Source: Hanleya hanleyi
Taxonomy: Eukaryota; Mollusca; Polyplacophora; Lepidopleurida; Hanleyidae
Length of the DNA stretch: 64,000 nt
NCBI GenBank assembly: GCA_036873755.1
Contig: JAVTVY010039232.1
Location: 1-64,000, forward strand
Direction: 5' to 3'
The translations under genes were made by a program, and so were the position numbers. Shown piece after piece: positions 27,739-40,455 of this stretch (positions are counted from its first letter, which is position 1; the number at the start of each line of letters is the position of its first letter). The notes beneath the pieces were generated by a model. It worked only from the letters and a program-made list of their open reading frames with translations. It had not been told where the DNA came from and ran no database searches.

Positions 27739-27955
27739 CACACTGTAGCAGTGTTTATTTCTACCCATCAGTGGTTTGGCTCAGACCAAGGCAGCCCTGG
27801 GAGAAACCACCTGTGTCTATGTTTCAAAGCAATGATCAAAGAAAACAGGTGGTAGGGAAATGAATTGTTCTTAAAAAATAGATGCTGGATGGTTTTTGCC
27901 ATTGTGGTCTTAAACAAAACCACTGATGGATAGAAATAAACACGGCTACAATGTG
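27739..27955. mobile_element. 217-bp MITE with TIR CACACTGTAGCAGTGTTTAT
   Basis: The left 42 bases, continuing TTCTACCCATCAGTGGTTT, recur as the inverted complement at 27918-27955 with a few mismatches. CACTGTAG-type ends are seen in some hAT elements, but no 8-bp target duplication is obvious. It has no coding capacity. Confidence 0.65.
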
Positions 27956-30900
27956 TCGAGTACACAAGGACTGAAAAGTAATGCTGATGCAATTTCTAGT
28001 ATATCAGGCCTGTACCTAGGATTATTGGTTTGTTTTGCGTTCTGGTGAAGCAAATTGAGGCACAGGTGTACTCCAACCGCCAATCATCAAGCTGGTATGG
28101 GTTATTGGGCAGATTGTGTGTAACTTTATTTCTGCTTCTCGGTAAACATGGGGGTTTGATCAAGAGTAATATACACAGTGACAAAATACATGTAAATTAC
28201 TCCATTACCATGTACAATTATGGATATTTTTAATAGAAGTGTCAATTATATTGAATTGTAAATAAAATTGCCTATCTTGTTAGAATCCTTTGGTTATGTT
28301 TTCTCTGTGCTGAGTGCACCTTTCCTGCTAGTTATTTGTGGCATATGGCAATGTTATCATATGACAAAAGTTGAAAGTACTTGTGAGGCTACTGTTGTGT
28401 ATCACACCCTCCCCCTCTTCTTTAATGACCATTTTTAGATGCTCAGATCAAACAAATTGTTCAACTCTCTGCAAGAAGATGTCGGCTGAATGGTGGTTCG
28501 ATTGAAACAAGGAAGACGAACAATAGCCCAGAGATCCTGGAGTAGGAACGTGGTAGGACTTGTAAATCTGAGCACAGGCAACAACAGATCAGAAGACGAG
28601 AGAAGATTTGCCATTTGCTTTCAATCGTTTTGCTTAAATTAGGTCAATACAGCATGGCTACCCTCTCACTTTTATGAAATTTGATCTGCTGCCTGTGAGC
28701 GAGAATTAATCAATTCCATATTGAACGAGTCAATGGGATATACATGTAGCTCATGTAAGGAGAGATACCGCTTATCAACGGGACTCGACATGTTAGCTAA
28801 TGGAACAGTGGCCGACCACTTGCTCATTTCCCACTACGGTAATCCTGTATATTCAGGTCATTTCAAATACATCACCAATAGGCTGCATCAACCATGGAAA
28901 TTGTTCAACAATACAACAAACTGCTATGTTACTACATGCAACAACATATCATTTGACCATATTACATCATAAGAGAATTGGTTTTAGCAAGATCATTTCC
29001 TTTCGGGGAACTCCATTCGGAAGAACTATTTGAAAAGCATTTGAAAAGGGAAAGATAATCCGCTCATCCGAGAGATGCTTCGAAAGTATTGACGACCAAA
29101 CTGATTTTCACAACATTAATCTAAATGCTCTGGAAATTGATGTCTCCAAATTACAATAGAAGCACACCTCTCAAACCATCCGGATGAAGAAGATTTCAGT
29201 ATTAGAGATTCAAGAGGATGTCGAATGACAACGATGATCCAAGAATTTTCCCAGACCTCACTGCAGAGAAAACAACACAAACGATTTGTAATCAATATAT
29301 ATTTGATGTCACAATGTTTATATATGGGCATTAACAAAACAACCAATGACAGCAATGAAATAAAAGACAGCAGCTAAAGTAAATAATCGATTCAACCAAG
29401 TTTTATGTACAGATATACATTTATTGCTGGCAACAAGAAAAGCTACTATCACGACTATGCGGTCAATCCTCTAATGAAATGCAATCACCTAAGATTCAAT
29501 GTCGGTTGAATGAATTTAATCACCCTCTAATCATTAAATAACAAAGAAATAATGGATTTTCTGCAGGATTTAAGATATTTCTGTACGCTCCCTATTCTAA
29601 TGAATGTGATCACCCTCTGGCATGTCGGATTTAATGATGCGAAATTTCCTTTTCTGTTATTGAGATAAAAGATGATCGACTGTACATACTTAAAAAAAAA
29701 AAGGCCCGACCAACATGTACAATGATTTGTAAGAGGTCAAGGTCCATCTCTCCCATTGGTCCATTACCTTCTCTCTGTTATCATTATTAAAGCACTGGAT
29801 ATACATGTATCATTACATGTTTACATTACTAGTTAACTATGAACATGAAGTACAAAACACAAGCATTCTGGCGGTGGAATAAAGTACATATTTTGATTAT
29901 GTAGTCATATTGGCTGATGACGAAATCACCCCGATAGCCAGTAAAAAGAGTAATCCCTCCTGATAGCCAGTACAAAATTTGTTTATTTCAGGCACTTTAC
30001 CAACGTAGTACGGTACTAGAAGAATAATAATGCAAGTTAGTATATTGCAAATTGTTTTTTTCCAAATAGTTGTGATTTTATTTCTTGAAGTCACAATGGC
30101 AGTATTTCGATGTAATCAAAGTTTTAATGCATTCTTGTGCTGTTTCTTTCTTTATGTTTTGTATGAGTTTATGCATCAATATGGTCAAGTGATATCTGAC
30201 TGGTACTACATGTTTGTTAAGTTTTACAGTACTCTATTTGAATTAACTGGGATACTTTGACCAATAACCATTATCAGTGGGAGATATATTTCGCTTGCAA
30301 TAATTACCATGATTATTAAAAGCTATATTTACAGTTGGCTGTACAATATGATCTGTACACTATATACAGTGTCCTTACAAGGTCTTACATCCAGTACAGG
30401 CACTCTTACACTAACCCAAAACACTTGGTATACACACGTTATTGTAGAGTGAGTGATGGGGTCCTACATGGAAGTCAATCAGTCATAATGGTGGAATGGA
30501 GGGACATTCACGTACAACATACAATGATAAACACAGTGACACTCCCCATGCTCTGAACCCTGCCAGTTTTCCCACTGTGGATCCAGGAAATGTATTCGTG
30601 TTTCTCTCCACTCTCACCCCCACTCTGTTTTTGAATGTTACAATTCTAGCTCCCTTTTGAAAGATGTTCTCGAAATTCGGCAAAAAAATTATATAATCTA
30701 AAGAAATTAAGCCAAAGTTACATTATATGAATTCAAAGGCCCACAAAGGCAATTATAGCAATTTTACCTTGTTCTTTTAATTTCATTCAAGGATACAAAA
30801 CTTGGTTGTACTTGAGGGTTATACTGTGTTACATATCTATGTATGAACCAGTGCAGGAGTGAGTAAAGAGGGACAGGATTTATTTGTGGTGAAAAATCTT

Positions 30901-31631
30901 GTTTTTTTCATTTTCTGTATTTTTTAATTTGGTGGATATAGGAACATGATCAGCCCAAAGTGCTGAGAGCCTCTCTGCTATTCAGTGATTTGAACAGAAC
31001 CCTAGTTAGGCAGCAAGCAATTGGTGACCACTAGACAGATTTCACCAGATAAATGGGTTCATATATATCGCTGATGTTTGATAGGCCTTTGCTGTTTGAC
31101 CACATGTTTGTGTGTTGAAAGTTGTGTACTCCTGGTCACAGCATTCTTGAGTTTCGGTGGTCATGAGATGTAAGGAAATGTAACAACAAAAAAAGCCTAT
31201 AGCCAATATTGACCAAGGAGTAAAAAGCAGAGAACTGATATGAAGCTAACAAATCCCTGACAATGAGGCAAATTTTTAAATCGTTGAATGTATTTGGTTG
31301 TCAACTGGACTAGGCATACTCCTGGAAGTGGTGTCTCTAAGTTCTCCAATAATTTCATCAGTTCAGATCATACAACAAGAGCAGACATGTATATCTAATA
31401 TATTCTCTTCATATACAGCTTCAAATGTACAAATTACTGCTGATTCTACATCAAGGCAGCAAAAAAAAGATCACCGACACTCAATGTTCATAGTAACAAG
31501 ATGGCCAGTATAGTTGATCAGTATACATATAGCATGTATAGGAACTAACAGACTGCTGTATTCCCTACACATCATTGTTTATGTAGGTCTAAACAAACAT
31601 GAATTGCAGGCAAGCACCTAAAAGGTGCGTG
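27956..31631. other. No gene recognised
   Basis: AT-rich intergenic sequence. I looked for exons of the flanking genes and for tRNA-like folds and found none that I can support. Confidence 0.4.
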
Positions 31632-33132
31632 GACCCCTCAGCCTGTTTTTTTTCAGTCAAGCAGGATCAGGGCTGCATCTAGAGCCAGTTTAGTTTTGGA
31701 AAACATATGGGCACCCAAAACTCAAATGAAACAAAAAACGGAAGTGTTGTTTTTGTTCAATTTGAAAAGATTTCTGAAGGAAATTCTCCTAGAAAAAGCT
31801 TCTGAAAGCCTCAATATCGATCCGATTGCATAGCTGGGTATTGAATTTCATGTTAATAAACCTTTGTTTTGTGATTGATCACAGGCTCTTTGCGCCGAAA
31901 TTCACTTAAAAAAATTGGACCGTCAATAATGAATTACGAAAAGGAACTGGGAATTTGGGATCGGAACCTGCAAAAAATCCCTGGATACCGTATATAACAG
32001 ACTTCGGTCTCACGCGAGTGTTGTGCTGGGATTACAGCATGCAAGGAAGTGTAGCTTTATCAGTGGCAATTTATGCATTGCACAAGTGTGATAATAAGTA
32101 AACACACTTATTGACACAGGCCAACCCTTATCATTATTTGGGGGGAGCTCCAGGTATGCAAACTGATTCAAAATTGCACACAGTCAGGCTAAAAATGGAC
32201 TCTCCTAATCACTCGTTTTACATAATTTCCAAGGTACAGTAACATGTTTGGTGACCAAAATTGAAGCATTATGTTGTACCAGTTAAATGCGTGGACACAA
32301 ATATGGTTCATGCAAAAGTTTTAGAATAAATCATATGATGTAGAATAGAATGATTTAATAGCAAAATTTAAGAAAAATGTTGTCCTTCATTCAATAATAA
32401 TCATGAATGGACCAGGCTTTCTTCAATCTTGTATCAGGGAACCTTCAAAATTCACAACGAAACATGCAACCAAGGGTTCCCGATGGGCATAGATAACAGT
32501 GCAAAAGCTAAGCCATCAATAAATTAAAAAATTTAAAAAAATAAAAAATCATGAAATTATCCTAGCCATCTGAAAATCTAATCATTTCATCTGTCAACAT
32601 TCAGGAAAGCTCTCACCAAATTTTGGGCAGGCCCGACTTGATAGATCTGCAGACATTCAGCGGACAAGAACATGTTGATGGGCATAGATAACAGTGCAGA
32701 AGCTAAGCCATCAATAAATAATAAATTTTTTTCAAAAAAATCATGACATCATCATAGCCATCTGAAAATCTAATCATTTCATCTGTCAACATTCAGGAAG
32801 CTCTCACCAAAGTTTGGTCAGACCCGACTTCATAGATCTGCAGATATTCAGCGGACAAGAACATGTTGATGGGCATAGACAACAGTGCAAAAGCTACGCC
32901 ATCAATAAATAATAAAAAAAATAATTAAAAATCATGACATCATCATAGCCATCTGAAAATCTAATCATTTCATCTGTCAACATTCAGGAAGCTCTCACCA
33001 AAGTTTGGTCAGGCCCGACTTCATAGATCTGAAGATATTTAGCGGACAAGAAAATGTTGACAGACGCTAGGACGGACGGACGTACGTACATGGCAACGAC
33101 AAGACCCCACAGCCCTATGGGCTGAGGGGTAA
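31632..33132. mobile_element. Dispersed repeat with CCCCTCAGCC / GGCTGAGGGG ends and 3 tandem units
   Basis: The ends read ACCCCTCAGCCTG and GGCTGAGGGGTAA, short inverted termini. Three units of about 190-196 bp begin with GATGGGCATAGA at 32482, 32678 and 32868. The right part carries GGACGGACGGACGTACGTAC followed by ATGGCAACGACAAGACC, as in the copies at 43847, 47937 and 54924. There are no credible frames. Confidence 0.6.
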
Positions 33133-33640
33133 TATACCAGATATATCATACCCAATTTACTGACTAAACATTTTGTAGTCTTGTAAGTAACTAGAGTACA
33201 TGTATGTATATCCAATTATTTTTGGGATAAAACTCCATTGATAAAGCACAAACACAGGTGTTGGAAGGGCCAGTTCCATGCGAGAGTTGAACCCATCACA
33301 CCCTTCGAGTTTGGCAACTAATCGCCAGCAGTAACTGCAAGTGCTCAAAACTGGTGTCTAGAGTATGAGCGGTTAAACTCGATATCAAATCATGATTTCT
33401 ATACAGTGTACTAGATTTCTTCTGGAATTAAAAAAGAAACATAAAATAATGTAACACTGTACTCCATATTCAGGAAAATCTTCCACCTAATAACTGTACA
33501 CCATCAGTCCATACATGATTTGTGTACCTGTTAGATATAATAGTTCATCCAACAGGACAAAAACTCAAATGTAGTTATTATTCTATACAAACAAATTTTG
33601 TAATTTTTTTTTTTTAACACGACTAAATATAGAACTCTGT
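33133..33640. other. No gene; possible tRNA-derived SINE remnant near 33260-33330
   Basis: On the - strand, GGGTTCAACTCTCGC near 33285 resembles an RNA polymerase III B box, but I cannot fold a full tRNA head. Otherwise nothing is recognised. If the exon at 33641-33772 is real, this is its 3' UTR and flank. Confidence 0.25.
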
Positions 33641-33772
33641 TCACATAACAGCACCCGGTAGTTCCCGCTTCCTCCTTTTCTTCAGTATGGGGTTATTAGA
33701 GTCATCTAAGTTCTTAATTACACACTGATCATAGTCCACTCTCATAGTCGCTAATGCATTCGTCATTTCCTC
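33641..33772 (-). CDS. Terminal coding exon of an unidentified - strand gene
   Basis: The - strand has a strong acceptor, with branch-like TTAACTACTAAT and then a TGTTTGATATTTCAG tract. It is followed by exactly 44 codons (43 residues and TGA): EEMTNALATMRVDYDQCVIK, then a segment ending KKRRKRELPGAVM. The basic KKRRKR looks like a nuclear localisation signal. The exon begins in phase 0. The nearest confident upstream exon is DIS3L2 at 45053-45160, which ends in phase 0, so direct splicing is possible. The sequence does not resemble the DIS3L2 C-terminus I know, so this may be an alternative last exon or part of another gene. Confidence 0.5.
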   Translation of the reverse strand, partial: EEMTNALATMRVDYDQCVIKNLDDSNNPILKKRRKRELPGAVM

Positions 33773-34093
33773 CTGAAATATCAAACAGGCAAACATTAGT
33801 AGTTAACTGAATACTGGCTACCAGCAACAAATTCCATACAATTAAAAGAACAAACCAACAGTGATGCAAGATTTACCTCAGACATTTATCAGGCTGAGCT
33901 CTAGCCATTCGTTTTTAAGGACTGTAATCACCCCACACTCCTAATTACACTCCTGCAATTAATCTAGGCGAGTGGAATTTGCACTCGTTTCAACAACTTC
34001 TCTATATACTAAGCTTTCAAGAGTGTTATTCACAATCCCAGAATTACTTTAGGGTCTGTGATTAACAGCACTCCTGTTGTTGTCAGAAATGAA

Positions 34094-34340
34094 AAATTAA
34101 ACATTTATAAACAATGTTTCTATTTGTTACCAAATCAAACCTGTTTCAATTATGCCATTAATCTCCGTCAGGGAGATGATACAACGTAGAAAAACGGAAG
34201 TTTAAAACCAAAAGTTAGCTCCCCTAGCGGAGAGTTGTCCGCCCCTAGGAGAGCTCTCCCACCTCATTCCAGCAGGATTACTATAAAGGCTCAGTCCAAG
34301 CCATACTCGTCCTCTATTCTCATTATAATTACCGAGACCT
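34094..34340 (-). repeat. DIRS-C downstream inverted terminal repeat
   Basis: It begins AATTAAACATTTATAAACAA and contains CTCCCCTAGCGGAG and CCCCTAGGAG palindromes. It is the inverted complement of about 40210-40440 with few mismatches. The same end, more diverged, lies at 58786-59010 in DIRS-B. Confidence 0.75.
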
Positions 34341-34385
34341 GTAGTGTTTAAGGCCGGCATGAGGGGACGGAGGGAGGGTCCATCA

Positions 34386-34490
34386 AATTGAAACAGGTTT
34401 GATTTGGTAACAAATAGAAACATTGTTTATAAATGTTTAATATTTGTAGCCCAAATCGTAAACCTGTTTCAATTATGCCACAGTACCAAC
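34386..34490 (-). repeat. DIRS-C internal complementary region
   Basis: It contains the inverse of the right outer end (AACAAATAGAAACATTGTTT ATAAATG) joined to the inverse of the left outer end (TTGTAGCCCAAATCGTAAAC). It is positioned just inside the downstream ITR, as in DIRS-A and DIRS-B. Confidence 0.75.
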
Positions 34491-35547
34491 ATATGGAGGC
34501 GGGAATCTCGGCCTCGTGGTAACTCCCATAGTAGACTAGTAATCGCTGGAACGACACAGACATGGGTATTCATTCGAGACATTATTACTCATCAAGTTAA
34601 CCCTGGTCTCAGACTCATAGGGCAATTGAAGAAATTGATACAGTTTTACTTATCTGAGTGTCTCCATCCATGTAACTGTGCTTGTGATGTGGTACACATT
34701 TCCACCAAGTCGCAGGAAACCCGGGCACCCTAGGCAACAAGAAGGTCCTCTTGGTAGACTCTGTATGACTAGGGGGAATCTCCGTCACAGCCATTGCATA
34801 CAGGGAGATCCTTGATCCAACCGTAAGTAAAGGGGAACGCGGTGCCCAAAACTTGGAAGGTACCAAGTCCACACCACTCTCAGACCGCAAGCTTCTTGAG
34901 GACAACTCACCATACTTGGAGTGATGAAATTAGATGCGTTGGAATTGCCATGCTTGCTCCCTGGGTGAGCTGCGCACTCTTCAACTCTCTGTACTTTCTT
35001 CACTACTGTTGACACTAGGCCTGGAGCGGGTGTCTTGTGAGTTGAGGCACAGGTGACCCAGCTGAGACATCTAGAAGGAAGTCAGTTTCTGAAGAACAGA
35101 AGCAAATTTCAGTTAGGAGTAAACCCTATCCTGGTGTTAGGCCTTCATTGGTGATTATAGAATCCACGGCCGGTCAACTGACTTATTTCTACCTTCTGAG
35201 ATGCCTCTTATCATATAATATATGTAATAATAATAATATGACTGAGATGAGATGATACAGCAAGATGGCTGTCTTGCTGCGATGGTGACAATTTTGCCGC
35301 CCCCCCCCCGCTTTTCTGAAATTACTCACAACGTGCTGGGTAGCCACAGTGGCCCAAGCGTGGTCACACTATTGATTGCACTGTCATATCCCTCAGACAG
35401 ATATTAGTGAACGTGGAGTTAATTGTTCAGGTACAAGACAGGACAATGTCATGAAGGGGTCAGTTCTTCCATACATGCCATGACGCAGCGATGGCACGAA
35501 TCACATTAGAAGAAGCAGAAGACAGTAGTGGGGCGTCAATGGTATAT

Positions 35548-36337
35548 CTACCTTCTGCCAATTGATAAGACTATTTTATGGTCTTCTTCAACTACGCGGC
35601 TTTTAAATGACAAGCCTTGCTGACAGGCGAAGGGACAGAATAACCGTAGCCGAGAGCCGCGAACGGATCGGAACGAGTAAGATAGTGGCGGATGGCTCGA
35701 ACAGGACATAGCAGAAGATCGTCCTCGAGGCCATGTACAAAGTCTGACAACGCAGGAATGGAGTACGACGTTGAGCGCACGGACCTGAACGAACAGACTC
35801 ATTTTTGGCGATAAATTCAGGAATGGGCCGAAAAGAAATGCAAGACCGATCCGCTGTCCAGGTCATAGAAGATCTTTCAAGAGCATGAAGTACAGACAGT
35901 CTGGACGCCAAAGCAAACGCCGCCACGACGGCCGTCTTATAAGACACAGTTTTATAGACGCGGACTCTAAGGGTTCAAAAGGTGGTATAATCAGAGCACA
36001 CAGAACCACACCGATATCCCATTTCGGTAACAGTTGGCGAGTACAACGCGACTGTAATGCGAAGGCGTGAATAAGAGCAGAGATATTATCGTTAAGGCTA
36101 ATGTCGGAACCCAAGGTAAGACGTAACACCCTATTCAATTCATGCCAGAGCAGATCGACAGCCTTCCATGGTGCTAATATGAAACTCCCTATCCTGGTGA
36201 AGGTGAAGGAGGAAGTCAATTACGAGGGAAATAGAGTCGGGAACGGTATCACGTCCTCGGCACCAGGACAAATGTAGGAACGTAGTGAGTAAGATCCTAC
36301 ATATAATAAACAACCTTAAGGTTGATGACAGAACCAT
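35548..36337 (-). pseudogene. DIRS-C tyrosine recombinase remnant
   Basis: The - strand holds, in several broken frames, pieces close to the DIRS-B recombinase: SDISLNDNISALIHAFALQS, LPKWDIGVVLCALI, FALASRLSVLHALERSSMTW and SALSDFVHGLEDDLLLCPVRAI-like text. The catalytic Arg of box I appears in ASRLSVLHAL with the motif altered (VSEL to SVL). The H-x-x-R box and the Tyr region are not intact. Several frameshifts are present. It is non-functional. Confidence 0.75.
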
Positions 36338-36917
36338 AATGTCAAAGTCTAACCATTGGTGTAACGGTTAATATAGGAATAAAGTACTTGATGGAGAAAG
36401 TCGGAAAAACTGTCCCACAAGTACACCACGAAGACATTGTGTTGATTAAGCGCAATCCTAAGGTAAATGGATCTCAACATAATGTTAGTGTGATAAAGTC
36501 AACATGGCTCTGTGTTAACAACACTGTGCTGAATTCAAATAGGCGACTAGTCCGTCATTCACAATCCCGCCGTCGTCCTCAGAGAATATCCACATCCATA
36601 ATCCAAAGACCTATTCCATATAACAGCATTTGACCAAATACTGCTGATATCAATACAATTTTGATATTCTGAACTCCAGACTGGAAACAACAAGGTCTGA
36701 ACAGAACTCTCTTCGTTTTACAAGTGGAAGGTTGAAGCCAAACGAACGGACTTCCCCTCCCGCCGATGACCGACGATGAAGAATCAAAGGAAGTGCCGAT
36801 GAATGGATATAAAATATGCATCTCGCAAATGAAGAAATGACGTGACAAACGGCGTTATGGCGTACCGGAACGCACAGGTGTATGAGAGACACATGACGGC
36901 GTAATGAAAAACATTAT

Positions 36918-36987
36918 GTTTCGAGCCAGATTTGAACTCGGGTCGCTGTATTCAGAGCCCAGCGTGTTAACCATTGCACCACGGAAC
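36918..36987 (-). tRNA. tRNA-Gln-like sequence (anticodon CTG), probably pseudogene or SINE head
   Basis: The - strand begins GTTCCGTGGTGCAATGGTTA, with a good A box. It has an anticodon arm around CTCTGAA (anticodon CTG at 36953-36955) and the B box GAGTTCAAATC. Compared with animal tRNA-Gln it keeps the layout and most conserved bases. The acceptor stem has two mispairs and the T stem one, so it is likely a pseudogene or the head of a tRNA-derived SINE inside DIRS-C. Confidence 0.55.
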
Positions 36988-37905
36988 GTATTAATGTGAA
37001 AAATGCGAGAAACGTTGTATATGATAAACAACGTAGTGATTTCCTCATTCACAACAACTTAATGTATATACATGCTCATCATGGAGCAGGATACAAACTT
37101 ATAAAAGTACACGACGTAACAGAAGGGTGTTGCAAACAGTAACACCGAAGTCGATTGTAATAATTTTCCCTCTCTTTAAACGCAGTAGAGATGAACATCT
37201 TAAATGTTTGTAGCGTTAATCACCAAATGTAAGCTCAATGAGATAAATGGGATTATGGATCTTTGTGTCAGTGAACATGAATAATGTGTCAATGAACATG
37301 GTTACATTATTACCTCTCCCGATGTAATTTGTCTCCTGTACATGAAATTCAGTACTGGAGCTTATATGGGGAGAATATAAAACATTTACAACAATGTTAC
37401 TATTAATAACCAAATAGTCACACAACCGACATCCAGAACAAAAATTTTCCAGGTAATGAAGAAAGATCCTTAAAGAATTTTACATTCCCGAAGAGAGGAA
37501 ATACATTTAAGTCTCTCGCCGGCAGGAAAGTGAGGTTATTCAAAAATTTATAATTTGAAATGACCTAGCACGAACAATTTGTCGAGAAGAAGAACAGTAA
37601 GAACATTACTAAAAAAGCAGTTTGATGCTCTAGTAGACTGTACCGGTAATACATACCTGGTAGAAAGAAACCATAGAAGACTTCACGACTTACGTGTCAC
37701 TAGGCTTGATCCTTGGCCGGCCAATACCTTCCCACTCACGCTAGTAATTTTAAATTTTCTCATATGGAAGAAATTAAAATTAGTGCATAACTCCATCTGA
37801 ATTATAAGCGTAATACAGTATACAGATGGAACCAACTTGGTGTGAAATAAAACAAGCAATGTAATAATCAGACAATTGTGTTTCAAGAAAATCACACTTC
37901 CACAT

Positions 37906-37984
37906 AGTGGGTGAATAGGTTTACTCACTCACGTAAACCAGCATAAGTGGGTGAATAGGTTTACTCACTCACGTAAACCAGCAT
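37906..37984. repeat. 40-bp direct tandem duplication
   Basis: The unit AGTGGGTGAATAGGTTTACT plus CACTCACGTAAACCAGCAT occurs twice head to tail with no visible mismatch, at 37906 and 37946. The identity suggests a recent duplication. Each unit contains inverted GTTTAC and GTAAAC motifs. Confidence 0.8.
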
Positions 37985-38989
37985 GTGATCTCATTGTTGT
38001 TCGACACACCCATAATTACATAAAGAGATCAGTAAAGAAGCTCATTAAGATGCGACACAGGGTCGAAGTAAATAGGGTTGAGTTGTGGTTACGTAACACA
38101 AATGCAACAATCATGCTTCATATTCATGTCAGTATGAAGACATATAAAACCTCTGTAAGGACTCTCTTGATACAGGATATCAAAATCACGAAATAATACT
38201 TGATATAACAAGAGATTACATTTTGGTAGGACCAAGGAACTGAATGTATGAAGGTGAACCCACCAAAACTGCAAGTCCGAACAGACGCAACAACAACAAC
38301 ATGAAAATTGACGGCTGCAAATAAAGTATCAGATCTCTCCGGCGGGAAGAAACGAAAAAACCCCGCCGATGAGGATACTATTTACAACCCTACTTGAGAT
38401 ATACACAAACTCAATGCATAAAATTCATGAATCAACGAAACCAAACCTGATCGTTTATTGTAGAGATCACCGTCGGCCTTCAAATCTCAGCACTAAAAGG
38501 CAGACTTACAGAAATGCCGGGAACTAAGTACAAATCTGTCACAAATTGAGCAATAATAACGAGGTCGCGAGAGCCCGTAAAAACCCACAACAAACACAGC
38601 GGGACGAACTCATTGTTCGTGTGGAGAACGTGATATTGAATACACATTGTCTCCATCACGCAGGACTGTGTTATCAGATAAGCCCGAGATTAATATTGAC
38701 TTTAGAAAATATATCGGGTAATAATTTCAAGATATAAGAATTTTGAAAACTCCGACAAGAGCCAATTTATTTCGCGACGTACGTCCGAAGACAATAAACA
38801 CATGGCAGATGGAAAAACAGACCATGTGAAGTCTACAAATTTACCCAAACAAAATTTTGACAAGACAGAAATGTGAAAGAAAAATTATCCCCAAAATATT
38901 AATTTAATCACCATCGAACCATTGACAAAAATGACATAGGTGAGACAACATACGGCGAGGAAGTATTCCTTCGTCTGACATTTAATACG

Positions 38990-39200
38990 AGGATTATTCG
39001 AAGTAGACGGCATATCCGGCAGCAACGCTAAAAGCGCATCCAAATTATCCGAAAACCATCATTGACGTATGTTCCTAACTTTACACTGAAGAAAAAGGAA
39101 TCACAGATGAACTCGACGAGACCGGTGTAGGAGAACGTCGAGTCGAAGTACGAGAACGGCATACCGGAGAACGGGAAGGCCGAAAAATAGAACTAGAATT
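38990..39200 (-). pseudogene. DIRS-C gag remnant
   Basis: The - strand matches the N-terminal part of DIRS-B gag (63780-63960), sharing the GCATATCCGG...CAACGCTAAAAGCGC and GAACTCGACGAGACCGGTG strings. The frame is broken. Together with the recombinase remnant it shows that DIRS-C derives from the DIRS-B family. Confidence 0.6.
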
Positions 39201-40209
39201 CCCGGTCTAATTCTCACCGATTTCGTAAGCAGTATGCACTACAATAATCGTCGACAGATTGGATATTTAATGATGGAAATTGATTGAAATATCAAACATT
39301 TATAAACAATGTTTCTATCTGTTACCAAATCAACCTGTCTCACTCCATGCCAACACAATCCTAAAATTGAAGTCCCGTAACATGTCATTTTGCTATTATA
39401 GAATCGCTGATTCATCGATAAACGAAACCGCAAGACAGCAATTTTGACACTCAATGGTAGGTCAGAACAACCCACCATAAAACGAGAAACGGATTTAGAA
39501 CTGCGTTATGAATTAACCCGCAAAGGAGAAACAGACACGACACGTTTATTCCGTTTAGGTAACGGAGTGTGAAAACAAAAAGACAAAGGAGAGGTCGAGA
39601 TGATATGCGAACCCACTGCATTTCATTGTCCGACGAGAACAATGGATTGCTCAGGCACAGCAGGTTAGAGAAGTCTTTGTCGAAGTAGACAAAGGAACCG
39701 GTTTGACTGCATACATAGCCAAACCTATACATGTAGGCTGTCTAAAATCTGTGATTAAACTAGACGTAGAACCGTCCCGCTAGTATATTTATAGAGGCGG
39801 GCGAGTTCTGATTACTAAGACCATGGGAAACATTTATATAATTGCAACGATAACTTCGTTAGCTTTCATGCAATTCCCAACAGACGTCTGTCGACTTCCG
39901 AAAGGAACGGATCGCCAGACGCCTGCAAAGGTAAGCCCGTCTAGCCTGGGCGAAATTTCCCCACGCTAACGGGTCTCTAATACACTCGGCGAACTTCGCC
40001 GATAACACAACTCTTTACAAGAAAACCAAACCGTGTGGGCGTCCAAACTGGACCACCATTTCACACACGAATTACATGCATTAGATATCGGAATCTCAGA
40101 CATAACTAATGAAAGAATTTCCGACAATAATGAACGAATTTCCGACAAGAAATAACACAATTCAAAACCGATAAGGATACTGCGGGTCGTTACAACAACA
40201 ACCCAGGTT

Positions 40210-40455
40210 GTATAAACACTTCCTTCCTGATGTGTACTGGTCGAGGTACAACAGAGAATAGAGGACGAGTATGGCTTGGACTGAGCCTATATAGTAATCC
40301 TGCGGGAATGAGGTGGGAGAGCTCTCCTAGGGGCGGACAACTCTCCGCTAGGGGAGCTAACTTTTAGTTTTAAACTTCCGTTTTCTACGTTGTATCATCT
40401 TCCTGACGGAGATTAATGGCATAATTGAAACAGGTTTACGATTTGGGCTACAAAT
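40210..40455 (-). repeat. DIRS-C upstream inverted terminal repeat
   Basis: It is the inverted complement of 34094-34340 for about 200 bases. The outermost 38 bases, ending at about 40455, are copied in the internal complementary region at about 34450-34490. The outer tail differs from the downstream ITR, as expected for DIRS ends. Confidence 0.75.

Larger units (their letters stand above)
36270..38985. other. Non-homologous interior of DIRS-C
   Basis: About 2.7 kb replaces the RT/RNase H part seen in DIRS-B. No long frame or recognised protein is present. It contains a tRNA-Gln-like sequence (36918-36987), an A-box-like TGGTGTAACGGTTAATA near 36357 and a 40-bp direct duplication (37906-37984). 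Its origin is unknown. Confidence 0.5.
34094..40455 (-). mobile_element. DIRS-C: DIRS-type element with replaced interior
   Basis: Its ends are inverted repeats of over 200 bp (34094-34340 and about 40210-40455) sharing TAGCTCCCCTAGCGGAGAGT. An internal complementary region lies at about 34386-34490. Its right half repeats the upstream outer end (reverse of 40418-40455) for 38 bases without mismatch. The recombinase remnant (35548-36337) and a gag remnant (38990-39200) match DIRS-B. No RT or RNase H is present: homology to DIRS-B stops near 36270 and resumes near 38985. An extra terminal-end fragment lies at about 39288-39345. It is non-autonomous or dead. Confidence 0.75.
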
